64,000 nt of DNA from an uncultured Sphingomonas sp. (GTDB lineage Bacteria > Pseudomonadota > Alphaproteobacteria > Sphingomonadales > Sphingomonadaceae), in contig NZ_CAMLDL010000002.1 in assembly GCF_946478955.1 (NCBI RefSeq), positions 62,001-126,000 of the forward strand. Reading direction: 5' to 3'. The number at the start of each line of letters is the position of its first letter. Within the stretch, counting starts at the first letter, position 1. Below are positions 8,494-16,642 of this stretch, piece by piece. A program made the translations under genes and the position numbers. The notes beneath the pieces were generated by a model, which saw only the letters and a program-made list of their open reading frames with translations, did not search any database and had not been told where the DNA came from.

Positions 8494-9267
8494 ATGTCGA
8501 ATGTGAGCCTGATTGATTGCGGTAACGGTTTCTGGAATTTGAGAGCGCCGTTCAAGATCAAAGGGCTCATCGACATTGGAACACAGGCCTCGCTGATCGA
8601 GAAAGGCGACGGCCGCTTCATATGGCTCGATTGCGCACCGCTAGAGGGGGAGGCGGAGGGTCAGGTGATGGAGTTGACCGACGGCGGAGAAAACGTCGAC
8701 GCCGTACTGAACCTGCACCCATTCCACACCGTCTTTTGCGAGGATTTCTACCGCCGGTTTCCCAACGCCGCTTTCTTTGGATCGGTGAGGCACAAACGGC
8801 TTTGCACCGGTATTCCGTGGCAGACGGATTTAGTCGAAGGACGGGCGGTGGCCGACCGGTTCGGCGACCTCTTATCATTTACGGTGCCTCGGGGCGTTGA
8901 TTATATCAGCATCGACGAGTCCGTGCATTTTTCATCGGTCATGGCATTCCACCGTGCGTCACGGTCAATTCATTCCGACGACACGCTGATGTATCTGCGC
9001 GATCGCTTCCCGATCAGTATGTTTCCCAAATTGCGCGGGCTGAATTTCCATCCCAAGTTGGCGCAGGCCATGCAAAAGCGGGCTGGGGCAGTAACCGAAT
9101 TCCGGGAATGGGCCAGGGAAGTTGGAGAAATGTGGCGCGATGCCGCCCGATTGTGCGCCGCTCACAACGGCATTGATGCGTTCCCGAGGCAAGACTTCAA
9201 GGAACAGCTTGCGGCGGCACTTGAGCGGGTAGAGCCGGTCCTTCGCCATCATGAGCAGCAGGTTTAA
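8494..9267 (+). CDS. Uncharacterised protein, possibly metallo-hydrolase-like
   Basis: The 257-residue protein is not confidently recognised. The N-terminal part (SLIDCGNGFWNLRAPFKIKG, IWLDCAPLEGE, NVDAVLNLHPFHTVFCEDFY, AAFFGSVRHKR) recalls DUF4336-like or metallo-beta-lactamase-like folds, where a His after an NLHPFH-type segment is kept. A full HxHxDH zinc motif is not present, so hydrolase activity is uncertain. There is no signal peptide or membrane segment. It starts 5 bp after phhB and is probably co-transcribed with it, which links it loosely to pterin or aromatic metabolism. Confidence 0.75.
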   Translation: MSNVSLIDCGNGFWNLRAPFKIKGLIDIGTQASLIEKGDGRFIWLDCAPLEGEAEGQVMELTDGGENVDAVLNLHPFHTVFCEDFYRRFPNAAFFGSVRHKRLCTGIPWQTDLVEGRAVADRFGDLLSFTVPRGVDYISIDESVHFSSVMAFHRASRSIHSDDTLMYLRDRFPISMFPKLRGLNFHPKLAQAMQKRAGAVTEFREWAREVGEMWRDAARLCAAHNGIDAFPRQDFKEQLAAALERVEPVLRHHEQQV

Positions 9268-9333
9268 CCGCCGCCGTTACTACTGTGGCACGAAACACAC
9301 AGTTTCAAACCCATATCCAAAAGCGCGGAAACT

Positions 9334-9352
9334 AATGTCCCACTCGGACATT
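9334..9352 (+). other. Small palindrome before the outer-membrane protein gene
   Basis: AATGTCC at 9334-9340 and GGACATT at 9346-9352 form a perfect 7-bp inverted repeat with a 5-base centre, in the 181-bp gap before the outer-membrane protein gene. It could be an operator or an untranslated-leader hairpin. No function can be assigned. Nothing else is evident in this gap. Confidence 0.3.
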
Positions 9353-9448
9353 TGGTGTCTCGCAGCGGCCTGACAAACGAACGTCGAGGCCTCGCCCATA
9401 AGGGGGGCAGTCGTTCGAACCGCTGTGTGTAAGACAAAGGATTTATTT

Positions 9449-10456
9449 ATGAAAAAATATCTGCTTGCAGCAGTGGCCGTTGCCGCTGTTGCGACACCTG
9501 CGATGGCTCGCGATGGTTCCCCCTACGTCGGCATTGAAGGTGGTATCCTGTTCCCGAAGAGCCAGGACGGCGATGCGATGGTCGATTATACGACCACGCA
9601 AACGCCAAGCACGCCTGCCGGTCCGGCTGGTCCCGCCGACACAACCTATAACAATGCGTTCGGCCTGAAGTATAAGAAGGGCCTCGATGTCGACGCCATC
9701 GTTGGTTACGACTTCGGCATGTTCCGCCTGGAAGGTGAGCTTGGGTACAAGCGCTCCAACCTTAAGAAGTTTTCCGTCGACGACGCCTTCATCGGCTCGC
9801 TGAACAGCGCGCTTAACCGCCCGTCGGCCGCGCCCGACACCGGCGCGCCGGGTCAGCCGGCCTTGTCAGCAGCCGATTTTGACCTGGACGGTGACGTCCG
9901 CGTGAAGTCGGCGATGATCAACGGCCTGTTCGATTTCGGTGACGATGACGGCCTTAACTTCTACGCCGGTGCTGGCTTCGGCCGCGCATGGGCGAAGCTT
10001 GGCGGTGCCAAGGACAAGGCATGGGCCGGACAGCTGATCGCCGGTGTGCGATACGCGCTGAGCCCGAGTGTCGATGTCGGCCTGAAGTATCGTTACTTCC
10101 GCACCGGCAAGTTGAACTTCTTCAACGACGCGGCCGCGACGCTGAATGGCAATCCGAACACGATTGACCTTGGCACCACGACGCCGGTCCTTGTCGATCA
10201 GACGACCAATGCTTCGGTCTTTACGGACTTTGAGCAGAAGTTCCGGTCGCACAGCCTACTGGCGAGCCTGACGTTCAACTTTGGCGCCAAGGGCGAAGCG
10301 GCACCGCCGCCCCCGCCGCCGCCGCCTCCTCCTCCTCCGCCCCCGGCAACGCAGACCTGCGCCGATGGCTCGGTGATCCTGGCGACCGACGCATGTCCGC
10401 CGCCCCCGCCGCCGCCCCCGCCGCCGCCGCCGCCGCCGCAGCCGGAACGCGGCTAA
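9449..10456 (+). CDS. Outer-membrane beta-barrel protein with proline-rich tail
   Basis: The 335-residue protein starts with a clear signal peptide (MKKYLLAAVAVAAVATPAMA, then RDG) and continues as a porin-like beta barrel: GSPYVGIEGGILFP, GYDFGMFRLEGELGYKRS, FYAGAGFGRAW, VDVGLKYRYFRTGKLNFF, SHSLLASLTFNFGAKGE. The tail has two proline runs (about residues 287-300 and 318-332) around a QTCADGSVILATDAC segment. Sphingomonad OmpA-like proteins often have such a linker before a peptidoglycan-binding OmpA domain, but that domain is absent here and the protein ends at PERG. The ATG at 9449 is preferred over an earlier in-frame codon at 9425, because it starts the signal peptide and has AAAGG upstream. 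Confidence 0.85.
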   Translation: MKKYLLAAVAVAAVATPAMARDGSPYVGIEGGILFPKSQDGDAMVDYTTTQTPSTPAGPAGPADTTYNNAFGLKYKKGLDVDAIVGYDFGMFRLEGELGYKRSNLKKFSVDDAFIGSLNSALNRPSAAPDTGAPGQPALSAADFDLDGDVRVKSAMINGLFDFGDDDGLNFYAGAGFGRAWAKLGGAKDKAWAGQLIAGVRYALSPSVDVGLKYRYFRTGKLNFFNDAAATLNGNPNTIDLGTTTPVLVDQTTNASVFTDFEQKFRSHSLLASLTFNFGAKGEAAPPPPPPPPPPPPPPATQTCADGSVILATDACPPPPPPPPPPPPPPQPERG

Positions 10457-10478
10457 GCTTTAGGGCTAACCAAAGTTG

Positions 10479-10515
10479 GAGGCCGTCCGGGAAGCCGGGC
10501 GGCCTCTTCCCCTTT
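10479..10515 (+). terminator. Rho-independent terminator after the outer-membrane protein gene
   Basis: GAGGCCGTCCGG at 10479-10490 pairs with CCGGGCGGCCTC at 10495-10506 (one G-T pair) across a four-base loop. A pyrimidine-rich tail TTCCCCTTT follows. It lies 22 bp after the stop codon and should separate this transcript from the phhA leader. Confidence 0.8.
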
Positions 10516-10566
10516 GCCGCTACCAGCCATCTTTCGTTCATGGCTAATATGGAATAGACAGTCCTT

Positions 10567-10659
10567 ATGAACCGCACGGCCATCATCGCCTGCACCATTC
10601 CACCGGCCGCGGCGCCGGTCGTTTCCTATTATTATTTCCGTGCGGTGGAGACCGGCTGA
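10567..10659 (+). CDS. Candidate attenuator leader peptide with Tyr-Tyr-Tyr-Phe
   Basis: This 30-residue ORF runs from an ATG at 10567 to TGA at 10657-10659 and ends 88 bp before phhA. It contains three consecutive TAT codons (10627-10635) and then TTC, encoding Tyr-Tyr-Tyr-Phe at residues 21-24, shortly before its stop. A strong intrinsic terminator (10690-10723) lies between it and phhA. Runs of codons for the relevant amino acid in a short ORF before a terminator define classical attenuators such as those of trp and pheA. Because the downstream enzyme makes tyrosine, stalling on Tyr codons makes biological sense. The ribosome-binding site is weak (GGA at 10551-10553). A possible -10 (TAATAT, 10545-10550) lies upstream without a clear -35. 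Confidence 0.72.
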   Translation: MNRTAIIACTIPPAAAPVVSYYYFRAVETG

Positions 10660-10690
10660 GGCAACGCGCACTCAGTTCATGGACCACCGC
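10600..10690 (+). promoter_or_regulatory. Alternative-pairing segments of the phhA attenuator
   Basis: Segment 1, CCACCG (10600-10605, inside the leader ORF), and segment 3, CCACCGC (10684-10690, at the base of the terminator), can each pair with segment 2, GCGGTGG (10642-10648). A ribosome stalled on the Tyr codons at 10627-10635 would block segment 1 and leave segment 2 free to pair with segment 3. A ribosome at the stop codon would cover segment 2 and let the terminator fold. With no translation, 1:2 pairing would also favour termination. GTGCG (10640-10644) can additionally pair with CGCAC (10667-10671). The 2:3 pairing overlaps the terminator arm by only one base, a weak point of the model. 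Confidence 0.55.
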
Positions 10691-10723
10691 CCCGCCAAGC
10701 CTTCGCTTCGGCGGGGCTTTTTT
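10690..10723 (+). terminator. Intrinsic terminator upstream of phhA (attenuator terminator)
   Basis: CCCCGCC (10690-10696) pairs with GGCGGGG (10710-10716). An inner AAGC/GCTT stem with a small bulge caps it, and six T bases follow after one C. It is one of the strongest intrinsic terminators in the window. It lies between the leader ORF stop and the phhA ribosome-binding site (GGAG at 10738-10741), so it must be read through to express phhA. Confidence 0.88.
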
Positions 10724-10747
10724 GTTCAAACCGCACTGGAGCCACCG

Positions 10748-11524
10748 ATGTTCAACCCCGATATACCGCTTGCCTGCACCGCCCGACCCGATTGGGATCG
10801 ATGGTTGGTCCCCCAAAATTGGAACCGCTTTACCGCCGCGGAGCATGGCGTTTGGGACCAGTTGTTCGACCGGCAGTTGCCGTACCTTCAGAACCGAATT
10901 GTCAGCCCCTTTCTGGCCGGCATTCCGATGCTGGGGCTCGACGAGCCGGGGATTCCGGAGTTGGAATCACTGAGCGATCGATTGGAATCGCTGGTTGGCT
11001 GGCGGCTGGTTTCGGTTGCAGGAATAGTCCCCGATGCCGCCTTTTTCGCGATGCTTCGCGATCGACGCTTCCCGATTGGCAATTTCATCCGGTCGGCGGA
11101 CAGCCTGGATTATTTGAAGGAACCCGACTGTTTCCACGATATTTTCGGCCATGTTCCGATGCTCGCGCAGCCACCGGTAGCGCGGTTGATGGAAGCACTC
11201 GGCCGTCTCGGCGTGGAGGCGATCGCGGCCGGACTTGGCGAGGAAATGAGCCGCCTTTACTGGCATACGGTCGAATTCGGCCTTGCCCGCGAAGGCGGCG
11301 ACATCCGGATCTTGGGTGCCGGGCTCGCGTCCAGTTTTGGCGAAGCGCATGTCGCCCTGGAAGCGGATTTGCCGCGGCCGCGATTCTCCCTGAAGGATGC
11401 GGCGAACACGCCCTACCGCAATGATGTGTTTCAGCCGCTCTATTTCGTGTCGGATTCGCTGGAGGATAGCGCGGCCTTGCTGGAAGGGCTTGATGTTAAG
11501 GGGCTTCGCGCGCTGGCGGGATAA
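10748..11524 (+). CDS. phhA: Phenylalanine 4-monooxygenase
   Basis: The 258-residue enzyme hydroxylates phenylalanine to tyrosine using tetrahydropterin, iron and oxygen. The iron triad is visible: His130 and His135 in PDCFHDIFGHVPMLAQP, and Glu176 in YWHTVEFGL. The length is that of the single-domain bacterial enzymes, with no ACT domain. The ATG at 10748 has GGAG six bases upstream; earlier in-frame codons overlap the terminator hairpin and are rejected. The leader ORF and terminator just upstream suggest attenuation by tRNA-Tyr/tRNA-Phe charging. A flavin reductase gene follows after 48 bp. Its cofactor partner phhB is upstream on the same strand. Confidence 0.96.
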   Translation: MFNPDIPLACTARPDWDRWLVPQNWNRFTAAEHGVWDQLFDRQLPYLQNRIVSPFLAGIPMLGLDEPGIPELESLSDRLESLVGWRLVSVAGIVPDAAFFAMLRDRRFPIGNFIRSADSLDYLKEPDCFHDIFGHVPMLAQPPVARLMEALGRLGVEAIAAGLGEEMSRLYWHTVEFGLAREGGDIRILGAGLASSFGEAHVALEADLPRPRFSLKDAANTPYRNDVFQPLYFVSDSLEDSAALLEGLDVKGLRALAG

Positions 11525-11572
11525 TTGCGGCAGGGTGACAACGGGCGGGGGCGGCCCTATTCGGGATTGGCA

Positions 11573-12091
11573 ATGACCGATGCCTCCGCGCCGCCGACCG
11601 AATTTCGTACTGGGTCCGATCCCCGGACCTTGCGGGATGCGCTTGGTTGTTTTGCGACCGGCGTGACAATCGTCACTTGCCTGGATGGCGATGGCCAGCC
11701 CGTGGGCCTGACCGCCAACAGCTTTACCTCTGTCAGCCTTGATCCCCCGCTGCTGCTCGTCTGCGTGGCCAAGGCGACGGCATCGGCCGCGCATCTGTCG
11801 ACGGCGGATCATTTCGCGGTCAACGTTTTGCAGACAGCTCAGCAACCCGCCTCGATCACCTTTTCAACCCGGGTAGAGGATCGGTTCGGCCAGACGCCCT
11901 GGTCATTGGGAGAGCATGGGGTTCCCGTGCTCAAGGATTCACTGTCGTTGTTCGAATGCGCGCGTTATGCGGTGCATGATGCGGGGGACCATTTCATCCT
12001 GATTGGTGAAGTGAAGAAGGCGACATTCGACCCTACGGTCGATCCACTTCTGTATTTCCGCGGCCGCTACCGCCGTCTCCATTTCGACTGA
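11573..12091 (+). CDS. Flavin reductase-like (FMN-binding split barrel) protein
   Basis: The 172-residue protein matches the flavin reductase-like domain family: LRDALGCFATGVTIVTC, GLTANSFTSVSLDPPLLLVC, HFAVNVLQTAQQ, HFILIGEVKKA, and PLLYFRGRYRRL at the end. Members supply reduced FMN or FAD to two-component monooxygenases. It follows phhA by 48 bp and may share the attenuated transcript. Phenylalanine hydroxylase uses pterin, not flavin, so its partner oxygenase is unknown and not obvious here. The ATG at 11573 is preferred over an in-frame codon at 11525 that abuts the phhA stop and adds 16 atypical residues. Confidence 0.87.
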   Translation: MTDASAPPTEFRTGSDPRTLRDALGCFATGVTIVTCLDGDGQPVGLTANSFTSVSLDPPLLLVCVAKATASAAHLSTADHFAVNVLQTAQQPASITFSTRVEDRFGQTPWSLGEHGVPVLKDSLSLFECARYAVHDAGDHFILIGEVKKATFDPTVDPLLYFRGRYRRLHFD

Positions 12092-12154
12092 GCGGCGCCG
12101 CGCGCATCCACAGATATTCGTGACTCTTGCCGAAAATGGAGTCAGCCTTTCCCT

Positions 12155-14200
12155 ATGACGAACTGGGGGGACGGTGCGTCGACGCCGATTCCGGGGAAAA
12201 AGGCGGCCAGGGCGGTGGAATCCCGCGGCGCAAACAATGGCGCCGTTGGGGCGGCGACGCTCAATCCCGGCATGTTCGAGTTTTCCAATATTCTTGCCAT
12301 TGCCGACGCACTGCCGGTCATGGTTGCCTATCTTGACTGCAACCTCGTCTTTCGGTTCGTGAACAAGCCACTGGCCGAGTGGTATGAAATGGAGCGCGCG
12401 GCGCTTCTTGGTCAGCCGTTATCCGCCGTCATGTCCGCAGACACCTATGCTGATCGCAGGCCTAGAATGGAGGCCGCGCTTAACGGCGAGCGACAATGGT
12501 TCGTTGCCCAATTCGATCACCCGTCCCGCGGCCCGTTGACCGTCCAGGCCAATTATGTGCCGAATATTGTTGCGCCCGCCGGCAGGGTCGAAGGGCTGGT
12601 CATCGTCATTCAGGATATTACCGAGCAAGTGGCCACGGAACGTGCGCTTCGCGAGAGCGAGGAGCGGTTTCGCCGGATCGCTGACAGCGCGCCGGTGCCG
12701 ATGTGGGTCACGCGCGCGGACGGCAGCCGAGATTTCGTCAATCAGGCCTATTATGACTTCTTCGGCGGGCCGGCCAACAAGGTCGGTCTGCATGACTGGC
12801 AATCGGCAATTCATCCCGACGACCTGGAACGAACGATGCGGCAATATAGGGCCGCGATTGCAGGTGACGTCCCGGTGGAGCTGATGGCAAGATTCCGCCG
12901 CGCCGACGGCAGCTGGCGGTGGCTTCGCTCGGTCTCCATGCAGCGCCGCGATGCCAATGGACAGGCGGTTGGGTTCATCGGTGCGGCAAGCGATGTGACC
13001 GAGGCGAAGGAATCCGAATTTGCGCTGCAGAAGCAGGTTGAGGAACGAACGGCCGATCTGGTCGCAACACAGGATCAGCTGCGCCAGGCCCAGAAAATGG
13101 AGGCTCTGGGCCAACTGACCGGCGGAATCGCGCATGATTTCAACAATCTGCTGACGGTGGTGGTCGGCGGCCTCGATCTGATCGCCAAGCGGGTCGATGA
13201 TGAACGCCTGCTGCGCTATGCGCGCAATGCGTTGGCGGCCGCCGAAAGAGGGGCCCGATTGACCGCGCAGTTGCTCGCATTCAGCAGGGTTCAGCGACTA
13301 GAGGTTGTTCCGGTCTATGTTGCGCCGCTGATTGATGAGATGCGGCCGCTTCTGCGCAATGTCCTGGGGCCGGGCATCGACAAGAAGATCGATCTTGATC
13401 CCCATTTGATGCCGGTGATGGCGGACCCGACCCAGTTGGAAGTCGCGGTCCTCAACTTGGCCATCAATGCCCGCGATGCCATGCCCGATGGTGGCACATT
13501 GACCATCAGCAGCCGCCGGCGCCGGATCCGCGGTGATGCCGAGCTGGAAGACGGTGATTATGTCGAATTGTCGATTGCCGATACCGGCTCCGGCATGCCC
13601 CCGGAGGTGGTCACACGGGCGTTTGAACCATTTTTTACGACCAAGGATGTTGGTAAGGGTACGGGTCTTGGTCTGTCGATGGTTTATGGAATGGCCCGCC
13701 AGTCAGGCGGAACGGCGCGTATTGAAAGCCGCGACGGCAAGGGCACAACGGTCAAGCTATTCTTCCGCCGGGCGCGGCAAGATGGCGTGGTGCCGTCCAG
13801 CGGCGACAAGACTGGTGATCAGTTGCGCAAGGAGCAGGGGCAGTTTTCGATCCTGTTGATTGACGACGACGTCGCCGTCCGCAGCTTTGTGAGCGAGGGG
13901 CTCGAGGATTATGGCCATGAGGTCGTCGAAGCGGCCGACGGCCCATCGGGCCTCATCGCCTTTGCCAATATGCGGCCGGATGTGGTGGTGCTGGATTTCC
14001 TGATGCCGGGGATGTCCGGCGCCGAAGTGGCCGAACGGATATTGGCCGACACGCCGGATCAGCCGATCCTGTTTGTGTCCGGCTATAACGAAACCGATGC
14101 GATCCGCCGCGCTGCGCCCAATGCGTCGATCCTGGCCAAGCCATTTCGGCCGGCGTCCCTTGATGAAGCGCTACGGCGCCTGATGGGCATTGTGGAATAG
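12155..14200 (+). CDS. Hybrid sensor histidine kinase (PAS-PAS-HisKA-HATPase-REC)
   Basis: The 681-residue protein has two PAS regions (about residues 50-165 and 170-290), a histidine phosphotransfer helix with His327 in [13 protein letters not shown], and an ATPase domain with [24 protein letters not shown] and [11 protein letters not shown]. It ends in a receiver domain (acid pocket D570-D572, phospho-acceptor near D614 in [10 protein letters not shown], Lys in AKPF). There is no membrane segment, so it is probably a cytoplasmic sensor. No separate response regulator is adjacent. The N-terminal 40 residues are low-complexity, and a later start at the Met of MFEFSNIL is possible. The signal sensed is unknown. 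Confidence 0.9.
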   Translation: MTNWGDGASTPIPGKKAARAVESRGANNGAVGAATLNPGMFEFSNILAIADALPVMVAYLDCNLVFRFVNKPLAEWYEMERAALLGQPLSAVMSADTYADRRPRMEAALNGERQWFVAQFDHPSRGPLTVQANYVPNIVAPAGRVEGLVIVIQDITEQVATERALRESEERFRRIADSAPVPMWVTRADGSRDFVNQAYYDFFGGPANKVGLHDWQSAIHPDDLERTMRQYRAAIAGDVPVELMARFRRADGSWRWLRSVSMQRRDANGQAVGFIGAASDVTEAKESEFALQKQVEERTADLVATQDQLRQAQKMEALGQLTGGIAHDFNNLLTVVVGGLDLIAKRVDDERLLRYARNALAAAERGARLTAQLLAFSRVQRLEVVPVYVAPLIDEMRPLLRNVLGPGIDKKIDLDPHLMPVMADPTQLEVAVLNLAINARDAMPDGGTLTISSRRRRIRGDAELEDGDYVELSIADTGSGMPPEVVTRAFEPFFTTKDVGKGTGLGLSMVYGMARQSGGTARIESRDGKGTTVKLFFRRARQDGVVPSSGDKTGDQLRKEQGQFSILLIDDDVAVRSFVSEGLEDYGHEVVEAADGPSGLIAFANMRPDVVVLDFLMPGMSGAEVAERILADTPDQPILFVSGYNETDAIRRAAPNASILAKPFRPASLDEALRRLMGIVE

Positions 14201-14242
14201 ACTCTCTTGTGGGCCGGTCCGCGCCCCGCCGCTGACTCTTCC

Positions 14243-16576
14243 TCAGCCGGCCATCCTTTTGGCACCAAGGCCGCGAACCATCTGATTGGCCCGATCATAA
14301 TTGAGCGGCTTGCCGAACAGATATCCCTGAATTGTGTCGCAGCCGAGGTCGCGCATTCGTTCGAAATCATCGGCGGTTTCGACGCCTTCTGCCGTTACGT
14401 TCATTCGGAAGCTTTTTGCCAGCTGCACGATCGACTGGATAATCGCGACATTTTCCGGGCGGCTACCGGCTTCGCGGACGAAACTTCCGTCGATCTTCAG
14501 CTTGTGGAAGACGGCCTTGTTCAAATAGCCGATCGATGAATAGCCAGTGCCGAAGTCATCCAGTGCAATGCCGACGCCCAGCGAGCGGAGGCGGTGAAGC
14601 ACGTCTAGTGTTGCGCCGTTGTCGCCCAGGAACACACCCTCGGTCACTTCCAGTTCAATCCGGTTGGCCGACAGCCGGTTGCGGCCGATCGCCTGGGCGA
14701 CCGAATTAGGCAGGCTAGGCAGGATCTGCTTCGGGCTGATATTGAGCGCGACGGTGATTGGCTCCGGCCAGCTCGCGGCGGCGCGGCAAGCTTCCTCGAT
14801 CACCCATTCGCCGATGATCGGCATCAGGCCGCTTTCTTCAGCAACCGGAATGAAGACGTTGGGCGGGACAAAGCCGCGCTGCGGATGGTTCCAGCGGATC
14901 AGGGCTTCGAAACCAACCAGTTTTTGCGTCCGTGCGCTGACCAGCGGCTGGAACACCAGGTGGAACTGGCGGTTTGTGATTGCCGTCCTGAGATCGTTTT
15001 CCAGGCGGACGCGGTCGTCCTGCTCGGACTGCAACTCCGACGAGAAATATTTGACGACGCCGCGGCCCGCTCCCTTGGCCTCATACAGCGCAAGGTCGGC
15101 CTTCAGGATGAGATCGTCGACCGTCGCCCCGTCGATCGGCCCATAGGCGCAGCCAATGGAAACCCCAATCCTGATCTCTGTCTGGTCAATCAGATAGGGT
15201 TCCGCAATGGCGCGGATGATCCGTTCGGCCAGATCTTCAACGCTATGGCGTGACTGCGCATCGCCGATCACAATGGCGAATTCGTCGCCGCCCATACGCC
15301 CGACATGACCATGTTCGCCGACTTGGTCGCAAAGCCGTTTTGCCACCGCTTGCAGCACAGCGTCACCCTTGGGATGGCCAAAGGTGTCGTTGACAGGTTT
15401 GAAGCCGTCGAGATCGAGGAACATGATCGCGCAAGGGACATTTGAACTTGTCGCCTGGCGCAGGGCATCGCCAAGCAGCTGGCGAACGCGTCCGCGATTG
15501 GGAAGGCCTGACAGGACGTCGACGTTGGCAAGGTGGGTCAGGCGTTCCTGAGTATGGCGGATTTCGGTGATGTCGCTGCCGACACCGCGAAATCCTTCGA
15601 ATCGGCCGGCTGTGTCGACGATGGGGTCCCCGGCCATCGAGATCCAGCGTGGTCCGCGTGCCGTTTTTATTTCCATTTCCAGCGAGTTGAACGGCTGCCG
15701 GTCGAGCAGGACTTTGCCGAGTTCAGCATGGCCGCCGATCAGGGACGGCAGCGAATGACCGATCAGCTGAGTCGCGGGGCGACCAAGTAGAGCCGACATA
15801 CGGCTGGAGATATAGGTGACGCGGTTTTCATGGTCGACCTGCCACAACCAGCCCACACCCCGCTGTTCATATTCCTGGAGCAGCAGGCTCGCGCTTTCAG
15901 ATTGGCTGCCATAGTCGGCGTTGGTCTTCAGCTGACCGAAAGCCCAGCGGGCAACGGTGGTGACGCCAAAGATCGTCACGGCAAGTGTGAACATGATGGC
16001 CAGCATGTTATCGAGCGGCACATTGTTGCGCGCCACCAGCAACGCGTAGCTGAGCCCGGCCGTGAACAGCGAAATCCAGATCTTCACACAATTGGGAACG
16101 ACCACCAGCCCGAGCGATGCAACGCCAAGCCCCGCCATGATCGAGGCGGCAACGACCTGATTTTCCGGTGGCAGTGACGAAAAGCTTACCACGGGAAGCG
16201 ATAGCCAAATGAGCGCGCGCGCACCGATGTCGCCGAGCATCAGCCAATTGGGAACTTTTCGGCCTGACCGACCGACATGGGTAATTGCCTGTGTGCGGGC
16301 GATGTGCATGGCGAGCCCATTGCTACCAATCACCGCCGCCACCCATCCCGCAAGATAGGGCCCGGGGACAACGCCGACCAAAAGCATCGCCATCAATACT
16401 GAGGCGACACTGTTGGCGGCGGCAAAGAAGGGGGCGAGCTGCCCGCGCGCGATGAGCTGTGCATCACGAAACGGGCTTCCGCCGTCATCGTCATTCCGCG
16501 CGGCCAGACCCAACGACTCCCCGCCGGGGAGTCGGGCAGAAATCATGCGTTTGTAACGGTCTGGCGCCTCGTACAT
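14243..16576 (-). CDS. Membrane-bound diguanylate cyclase/phosphodiesterase (GGDEF-EAL) with PAS
   Basis: The 777-residue protein would make and/or break down cyclic di-GMP. The N-terminal region (about residues 45-205) holds several membrane segments, followed by a PAS region (about 220-340). The GGDEF domain keeps its signature at residues 429-433 (RMGGDEFAIVIGD). The EAL domain has E557-A-L (FEALIRWNHPQRG) and later DDFGTGYSS and KIDGSFV. Both catalytic signatures look intact, so both activities are possible. It is convergent with the hybrid kinase. It could influence adhesion through cyclic di-GMP, but it is 37 kb from the adhesin locus and no direct link is shown. Confidence 0.92.
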   Translation of the reverse strand: MYEAPDRYKRMISARLPGGESLGLAARNDDDGGSPFRDAQLIARGQLAPFFAAANSVASVLMAMLLVGVVPGPYLAGWVAAVIGSNGLAMHIARTQAITHVGRSGRKVPNWLMLGDIGARALIWLSLPVVSFSSLPPENQVVAASIMAGLGVASLGLVVVPNCVKIWISLFTAGLSYALLVARNNVPLDNMLAIMFTLAVTIFGVTTVARWAFGQLKTNADYGSQSESASLLLQEYEQRGVGWLWQVDHENRVTYISSRMSALLGRPATQLIGHSLPSLIGGHAELGKVLLDRQPFNSLEMEIKTARGPRWISMAGDPIVDTAGRFEGFRGVGSDITEIRHTQERLTHLANVDVLSGLPNRGRVRQLLGDALRQATSSNVPCAIMFLDLDGFKPVNDTFGHPKGDAVLQAVAKRLCDQVGEHGHVGRMGGDEFAIVIGDAQSRHSVEDLAERIIRAIAEPYLIDQTEIRIGVSIGCAYGPIDGATVDDLILKADLALYEAKGAGRGVVKYFSSELQSEQDDRVRLENDLRTAITNRQFHLVFQPLVSARTQKLVGFEALIRWNHPQRGFVPPNVFIPVAEESGLMPIIGEWVIEEACRAAASWPEPITVALNISPKQILPSLPNSVAQAIGRNRLSANRIELEVTEGVFLGDNGATLDVLHRLRSLGVGIALDDFGTGYSSIGYLNKAVFHKLKIDGSFVREAGSRPENVAIIQSIVQLAKSFRMNVTAEGVETADDFERMRDLGCDTIQGYLFGKPLNYDRANQMVRGLGAKRMAG

Positions 16577-16642
16577 CCGAATACTCGCTTGGCTAACTAC
16601 CCTGCGAATATGACAAAGACCGTTACTTCGCGGTTAAAACAT

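Noticed and set aside
10300..10440. GC-rich trinucleotide runs as a minisatellite or mobile-element scar
   Set aside because: They are in frame and encode the proline linker of the outer-membrane protein, with a normal Cys-containing segment between them.
14243..16576. The GGDEF-EAL protein as the LapD-like receptor of the adhesin system
   Set aside because: Its GGDEF and EAL signatures look catalytically intact, whereas LapD is degenerate. It also lacks a clear LapD periplasmic domain and is 37 kb from the adhesin.
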